Source: Bedellia somnulentella
Lineage: Eukaryota > Arthropoda > Insecta > Lepidoptera > Bedelliidae
DNA length: 64,000 nucleotides
Reading direction: 5' to 3'
NCBI GenBank assembly: GCA_963576735.1
Contig: OY755181.1
Location: 3,286,001 to 3,350,000, forward strand
Below, one piece after another: positions 58,648 through 64,000 of the stretch (its first letter is position 1; each line of letters starts with the position of its first letter). The position numbers were made by a program, and so were the translations under genes. The notes beneath the pieces are model-generated. The model saw only the letters and a list, made by a program, of their open reading frames with translations, had not been told where the DNA came from and did no database searches.

Positions 58648-59721
58648 ATGTTTTCTCCGGCGGGAAGAATGTTACATAAGTGTTTAAAAATTTTGAGGTT
58701 ATCTATCATGGACTATAGTAACCTACCAGATCTTAAAAAAATGAACATAGTAAGTACTGTTGAGAAGACTATCGAAAAAAATACCAGTATATTTATGGAG
58801 AGTCCAATTCATATAAAGGTGGCACCGATAGACGTTAATGATTTGCAGGCACACAACAAGTTGACAATGCATCTCTATAGCTCCGGTAAAGATTCCTCCA
58901 ATTTCCAAGTAAAACAAAGTGCAAAGCGATTGGAACTCTTCAACAAAAATGCAAAATCAGACAAGAATGACGTGTGTGTAATAAATGTTCCATATCATTT
59001 AAATATTAATATAAATGCAACTGACAATGCTTCTGTGCATTTAAATAAACTTGAAGCTGGAGACATTGTTGTGAAGACAGAGAAAGGGAATGTTACACTT
59101 AATGATATTAAAGCTAAAAACTTAAAAGTTGAGAGTGTAGAGGGGAACATTGAGGCAGGAGGAAGATTACAAGCGAGTAACATTGAATTGAAGACATGTA
59201 AAGATTCAGGTGTAAGCTGTAATAATATAATGGCCAACTCATTTACAGTAACAACACATGGTGGCTCTATCATTGTCAAGTCATGTTACAGTGATAAATC
59301 ACACTTCACAACAGCTATGGGTAATATCTGGTTGGAAAGAACCCATAAATCTGTACTGATTGATGTAATCCAGAGAGGTAACTTGCATATGACTTCATTT
59401 ATGGGTAACCTTCAAGCCTCTCTAAAAAGTGGTGATGTTTTCCTTCACGTGACAGAGTTGACAGCAAAAAGTAAGATATTTATACATGAAAAAGGAAAAG
59501 TAGAACTACAAGTATTAGACATACTTAAAAATTTGCCTGCAACTAATTTAATAGCCGATAAAATAACTGTTGATGAGAAAATTATGAAACTTGGTAGATT
59601 AATGGAGGATTCACATCCAAAAAGGTTTCGGTATGAAAAGGAGCCTCATAGTGAATTGCATATAGTGTGTAAGAATGGATCTATTAATTTACAAGAGGCT
59701 AAAACACCTTTTATTTTCTAA
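58648..59721 (+). CDS. FAM185A: FAM185A-like protein (357 aa), single exon
   Basis: FAM185A proteins are small, little-studied proteins with a DUF4097-type putative adhesin fold of repeated beta strands; their function is not established. After a basic N-terminus (MFSPAGRMLHKCLKILRLSI) that could be a mitochondrial presequence, residues ~110-340 carry repeated 'G-x-(I/V)-x-(V/L)' strand motifs: LEAGDIVVKTEKGNVTLNDI, VESVEGNIEAGGRLQASNIE, THGGSIIVKSCYSD, TAMGNIWLERTHK, GNLHMTSFMGNLQASLKSGD. The C-terminus is HSELHIVCKNGSINLQ. There is no intron, and an AATAAA overlaps the stop codon (59720-59725). Family assignment rests on this pattern and on recognition of the whole protein. Confidence 0.85.
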   Translation: MFSPAGRMLHKCLKILRLSIMDYSNLPDLKKMNIVSTVEKTIEKNTSIFMESPIHIKVAPIDVNDLQAHNKLTMHLYSSGKDSSNFQVKQSAKRLELFNKNAKSDKNDVCVINVPYHLNININATDNASVHLNKLEAGDIVVKTEKGNVTLNDIKAKNLKVESVEGNIEAGGRLQASNIELKTCKDSGVSCNNIMANSFTVTTHGGSIIVKSCYSDKSHFTTAMGNIWLERTHKSVLIDVIQRGNLHMTSFMGNLQASLKSGDVFLHVTELTAKSKIFIHEKGKVELQVLDILKNLPATNLIADKITVDEKIMKLGRLMEDSHPKRFRYEKEPHSELHIVCKNGSINLQEAKTPFIF

Positions 59722-59725
59722 TAAA
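59720..59725 (+). terminator. AATAAA overlapping the FAM185A stop; alternative further on
   Basis: The hexamer shares two bases with the TAA stop. If used, the 3' UTR would be only some 20 bases long. Another AATAAA lies near 59947. Confidence 0.4.
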
Positions 59726-60176
59726 ATACTCCAAAATACATAGTTAGAAACTTGAGTATATTAGGCATTTAAGAAACTTTAATTTTTCTTGTTAAGATGA
59801 GGTAAGCCGAAAACCCTTACATCAAGTAGATACCAGCAGTTTCATCAATCAAAAAACTAAAATGTATTTCTGTAACACAAGGTGTGTGTCGTTAATGCCA
59901 ATTCTAGTTAACCAGGAACACTTTAGCCCATTGTTAAGGTGATAGGAATAAAGCTAAAATAGTTCTCATTGTACCATCTTATTTAATAGAATCAATTTAA
60001 ACTTGTAGGGTATATATGCATGTGTGCTTCCAAATGGTCAATATTTTACTATGGCTTATGCACTACACATGCTGAGTTATTGCAAAAAAATATTGTTTGA
60101 ATATTATGGCTAATATATGTAACTATGTATAGGATCTGTTGAGAATATTAAAAGGGAAAATTTGTATTTATAATAA

Positions 60177-60422
60177 CACATACATATACTCACGGCTATA
60201 ATTCCCTAGAAGGGGTAGCCAGAGCTAAAGAATTATAAATTCCTCAGCAACTTTTGGAAGTTGAGTGGGGAAAATATTGTAAAATAAAGGTTTTTGGTGA
60301 TGGGTCTCAAACCACATCGCCCAAAAATCCAATAAAAAGCCCCAACACCCTTAGTCGCCTCTTACAACACCCGTGGGTAGAAAGGGGTAGTGACATTCTA
60401 AGCCAGCACCACACGGCATTAT
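60177..60422 (-). mobile_element. SINE family A copy
   Basis: Full length in reverse, CATACATATACTCACGGCTA to CCAGCACCACACGGC. Confidence 0.85.
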
Positions 60423-60811
60423 AATATTAGCATTATAACTATTTATAATGAGTTAATCAGAAATTTTACTTATGTTATTTCCTTAGGTTGCAAACCATGA
60501 ATATGGTTTAAATAGTTGTTACATAATGAATTTTGTCAGGTCTACCATATTGAAAGTGATAATAAATAATTATTAGAAAAAACATGCAATTATTTAAATT
60601 TATCTCTTTGTCAATATATTCAAATGTTAATTAAATATTATTGTCAAAGGCAATTAAGTAAGTGAGTTTTTAAGTAATTATTTATAATTATATATGTAAT
60701 ATTTCACCAAAAGGAAGACATTCATTCAAAGGAATTAATACTGACAAAATATAACCAAGATGTGTAGTGTTGGTTTAAAAAAACTACCTATCCTTTTCTT
60801 ATATATTATTT

Positions 60812-61013
60812 TACATACATACATATACTCACGGCTTTAAATCCCATGAAGTTGCGTGGGGAAAAGATGGTGAAATAAAGGTTGTCGGTGATGGGTCTCC
60901 AACCGCATCGCCCAAAATTCCTTAAAATGACCCAATATCGTTAGTCGTCTCTTACGTACACCCACCCACCGGAAGAAATGGGGTAGTGCTATTCTAAGCC
61001 GACACTACACAGT
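60812..61013 (-). mobile_element. SINE family A copy with internal deletion
   Basis: CATACATACATATACTCACG runs to AATCCCATG, then jumps to AAGTTGCGTGGGGAAAAGAT, losing about 45 bases. It ends CCGACACTACACAG. Confidence 0.85.
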
Positions 61014-61030
61014 AAACTACCTATCCTTTT

Positions 61031-61276
61031 CTTTTATATATTATGTTCTTATTCTAAACTACCCTTTTCTTCCCGTGGGTGTTCGTAATAGGCAACCAAG
61101 GGTATTAGGGCTTTTTAAATTATTATTTCCTGATGCAGTTCGAGACCCTTCACTTCCAACCTTTTTTTTTACAATCTTTTCCCGGCTTAACTGCTAAAAG
61201 TAGCTTCGGAATTTCTTATTTTGAAGCTCTGGCTGCTATTTCTAAAGATTTATAGCCATGAGTATAAATATGTATA
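61031..61276 (+). mobile_element. Degenerate SINE family A copy
   Basis: CTTCCCGTGGGTGTTCGTAA, GGTATTAGGGCTTTTTAAAT, GAAGCTCTGGCTGCTATTTC and TTTATAGCCATGAGTATAAA in order. Confidence 0.7.
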
Positions 61277-61493
61277 ATATAACTAAAATTTTGACCCCGC
61301 CTTTCTCACTTTTACGAGTCTTTATAAATTTTATCTGTTTATTTCAAAGAAAAACTCTTTTTAAAATTGCACATATTTTCCATCTCATTTCTTAATTGTG
61401 TGATGCCATAAGGTGTGAAATTAAGTAATTTGAAGTTGTTTAGGTAATGAAAAAGGGAATAGATTCTAGCATTATAGCAGATGTGTATAAAAA

Positions 61494-61724
61494 ACCGCCT
61501 CGTAGTGTCAGCTTGGAATAACTACCCCATTTCTACCCGTTGGTGATTGTAAGAGGCGACTAAGGGTATAGGCGCTTTTTAAGTAATTTTTGGGCGATGT
61601 GGTTAGAGACCCGTAAATTTTCCCGTTTTCCCCAATCAACTTCCAAAAGTGGCTGAGGAATTTCTAATTCCAAAGCTCTGGCTACCCCGTTAAGGGATTT
61701 ATAGCCGTGAGTATATGTATGTGT
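61494..61724 (+). mobile_element. SINE family A copy
   Basis: CCTCGTAGTGTCAGCTTGGA to CCCCGTTAAGGGATTTATAG and a short TATG tail, of the CCCGTTGGTGATTGTAAG variant. Confidence 0.85.
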
Positions 61725-63584
61725 ATAAAAAACTGTGGTTTGGAACAATTTTAAATTGTATGTGTTGTCTAATTACTTTAAATACACCCCATCAGTCAGT
61801 TATAAATACAACTAAGTTGACATTATCATATTCTTAAAATAAATAGTATTACCTCTTATTTAAAAGAACAAATTCTGACTGTAGCTTAGATAAATAATTA
61901 AATTTGTGACAATTTGATGAATCATTATAATATTTATGCCGTTGTAAAGACAAACTGATCTATAATATAACATATTCTAATAGTTGTATTATCCATAAGA
62001 CTTATTCTCATTTGTTAGAAAAGCTATGAAGGTTCATTCTGCCAATGCCAAAAGATATTAAAGTCGTATTTAAGCTGTGTGATTTTTTCAGAAGAAATCT
62101 AGAGCGAAATTAACATAGATATATATTAAGTTGCAACACTGTTTGTTTAAAAGTAGTGTTTGTTACAATTAAAATGATGAATAAATAGATATTAATATAA
62201 TGCTTAAAGTTAAATATTTTGACGAAATAAGCTATTAAGTTAAATATTTATTATTACATTACATTATGTTTTGTTCCTCTATTAATTGTAATATTAAATA
62301 AATTATGTTAAGAATTTCATTGCTATTTCATTAAATACCTATATTTGTGATAACTTACATACCATTAAACAATATAATATGTATAAAGTAGGAAAAAATC
62401 TTTTTGTTTTACATTTATAGCGATATATTCAAATGTGTTGTTTGCATCTGAGACATGGTGTGTTTACCCTAAGCATTTTACTAATTCGGTATGCAAAGTT
62501 TTTTTTTGGTATTTATTAAATATTTTTATCCGATAGCAAACACGAAAATAAAAGACTAATTTGAATATTTTTCATTTAAAATGAGTAATTACAAAGTTAT
62601 GATTTTTTAAAGATTGTTTCACTTTTGTACTTAATGACGTCAACGATTGAAAATATCACGTAGCGACATGTAAATAAAGCGAAATGTTTAATAAAAATGT
62701 TGCTGATTGCAAAACATTTCACGAATTTGTGATCTCAAATGAAATTATTAGGATATTATACTAAACAAACCTATGATTTTCGATATTTTATTAATAAACT
62801 CCAAAAACGATTGTCTTTGAGACAACGCTGAAGGTCAAATACTGTTACCGTATTTTGTTAAAATAACGGGCATCTTAGCTTTGTTTGATTTAATTTCAAG
62901 AAAATATGTTTTAAAAACATAATATCTCGAAATGGTTTTGTAATCAGCATTTTTTTTGTAAATCTTTGCATACCGAATTGGATAAATTCCATCTTAAATG
63001 CATACGTGACATTATGAACATTCGCTGGTCTCATCGTGTTTGCAACACTGCGAAGGGCGTACATTAGCGGAATTGAGGCCTATCTTATGCAGCGATAGCT
63101 GCGGTAGGCCGGCCATTTTATTCTGAACTATGGGATGGCAAGTGGAAATCAGGGGGCAAATTCTTCGGTACAAAAATGTGCTTACGCGTCACATGGAGCG
63201 TTGTAGAATTGACCCGTCACAGTGGGAGGTAATGGCAGGGGACTGGCTGGCTTGGATGCATGTAGTGAGTGTTAAGGTGTTTGAGTTTGATAGGAAAAGA
63301 TGTGATGAGCTCGATGCAAAGAGAGATGACCACTGACCCGACCGATGGCCCGACCGATGGCCCGACCACCTGCGGACGTCAATTATAACTATATTGCAGG
63401 GGTACTGACTTGATGTCATTGAACAATTGTTGCAAAGATCGGCTGTGTCAGTCACATGAGAGCACGCCAGCAACTCTCTCAATAGTCTGATCCCAGTCGC
63501 GGATATATATATATCTATATGCCTGGTGAATCTTTACCATCAGTGAGCGGACCCTCAAAAATACCCTAATTTCATACATTTAAG

Positions 63585-63870
63585 GCATAGAGAGGATGGA
63601 TGATAGAAAATTGGTAAAAGGGATCTATAGAGCTAGTGTGGATGGTAATGTTAGTAGAGGACGACCACGGAGAACACACTTGGACCAAATTGAGAGTGTG
63701 CTCAAAAAGGCTGGCGTCCAAAGTATGAAGAATAAAAGAGCATGTATGAAAAGATTGATGGATGTAAACGAAGCTAGAGAGGTTTGTCAGGATCGTGCGA
63801 AGTGGCGATCAATAGTCTCTGCCTACCCCAATGGGAACTAATGGCGTGAGTATATGTATATATGTATGTT
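63585..63870 (+). mobile_element. RTE-like LINE 3' fragment
   Basis: It reads MDDRKLVKGIYRASVDGNVS through RAKWRSIVSAYPNGN and then ends with TGGCGTGAGTATATGTATAT. It is the DRKLVKG subfamily; only the last ~80 codons and the 3' module remain. Confidence 0.9.
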
Positions 63871-63961
63871 ATGAAATTATAATGCAACCAACTGCAATGT
63901 ATTCGATATAGTTTATTCCGAAAAAATATATTTTAAAAACGGATCAAAAGATATATATACG

Positions 63962-64000
63962 TGACCAGGTGATAATGTCATGTGATGTTTAGAAGTATTA
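63962..64000 (+). mobile_element. SINE family B, cut by the window end
   Basis: ACCAGGTGATAATGTCATGT then GATGTTTAGAAGTATTA matches the body just before the CCTCTGCC end. Confidence 0.7.

Larger units (their letters stand above)
59726..64000. other. Downstream region without a gene
   Basis: Apart from SINE A copies and a LINE fragment listed separately, I see no gene. 61730-63570 is AT-rich and unassigned; it includes two GACCGATGGCCC repeats at 63340-63365. Confidence 0.7.

Noticed and set aside
13311..61724. Possible CRISPR-like or satellite array from ~20 similar repeats
   Set aside because: Copies are far apart, in both orientations, with TATG tails and truncations. They are dispersed SINEs.
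62858..63482. Small open frames of 68-97 codons
   Set aside because: No domain, no splice context and compositionally like the surrounding AT-rich or repeated DNA.
1..64000. A novel prokaryote-style gene system
   Set aside because: Spliced genes, LINEs, SINEs and LTR elements show insect nuclear DNA. No operon or defence cassette is present.

Overview
This is eukaryotic, AT-rich, intron-bearing DNA from an insect, very probably a moth or butterfly. Three host genes are recognisable from their proteins. The rest is a dense, layered set of retrotransposons, SINEs, fold-back elements and DNA transposons whose types (HmRTE-like LINE, BEL/Pao element, Lep1-like Helitron fragments, tRNA-derived SINEs) fit Lepidoptera. 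No bacterial gene, CRISPR array, rRNA or convincing free-standing tRNA gene is present.

Layout. (1) 1-14279, + strand: the last four exons of EMC1 (ER membrane protein complex subunit 1). The intron between the second and third of these exons is about 11 kb because it carries a hAT-type transposon pseudogene (1963-5340, nested in a Helitron-like repeat), a truncated LINE, and an intact 6.46-kb BEL/Pao LTR retrotransposon (6106-12563) with 191-bp LTRs and a 5-bp target duplication. (2) 14280-22996: intergenic, repeats only. (3) 22997-58065, - strand: the complete TTI1 gene (TELO2-interacting protein 1). I resolve 17 coding exons with consistent splice phases totalling 1103 codons; human TTI1 is 1089 aa. 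Its introns hold most of the mobile elements, including an intact HmRTE-like LINE (34469-37255) and a nested RTE-like LINE complex (47455-52097). (4) 58648-59721, + strand: a single-exon FAM185A-like gene, divergent from TTI1 across a 582-bp gap. (5) 59722-64000: repeats only.

The host genes are not an operon-like system. EMC1 serves membrane-protein insertion in the ER, TTI1 serves assembly and stability of PIKK kinases through the TTT complex, and FAM185A is poorly characterised. EMC1 and TTI1 converge; TTI1 and FAM185A diverge and may share a promoter.

The most interesting signal is in the repeats. Three otherwise unrelated retroelements (an RTE-like LINE and two SINE families, A and B) end in the same short 3' module: a CUCUGSCUACCCC-loop-GGGA hairpin, then a GCGUGA box, then a TATG or TTATG tandem tail. 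This suggests that both SINEs are moved by the LINE's reverse transcriptase. Other notable structures are a perfect 190-bp inverted repeat, perfect fold-back copies of a tRNA-bearing element, a SINE whose target duplication copied a TTI1 splice donor, and several small duplicated pieces of EMC1 and TTI1 exons.
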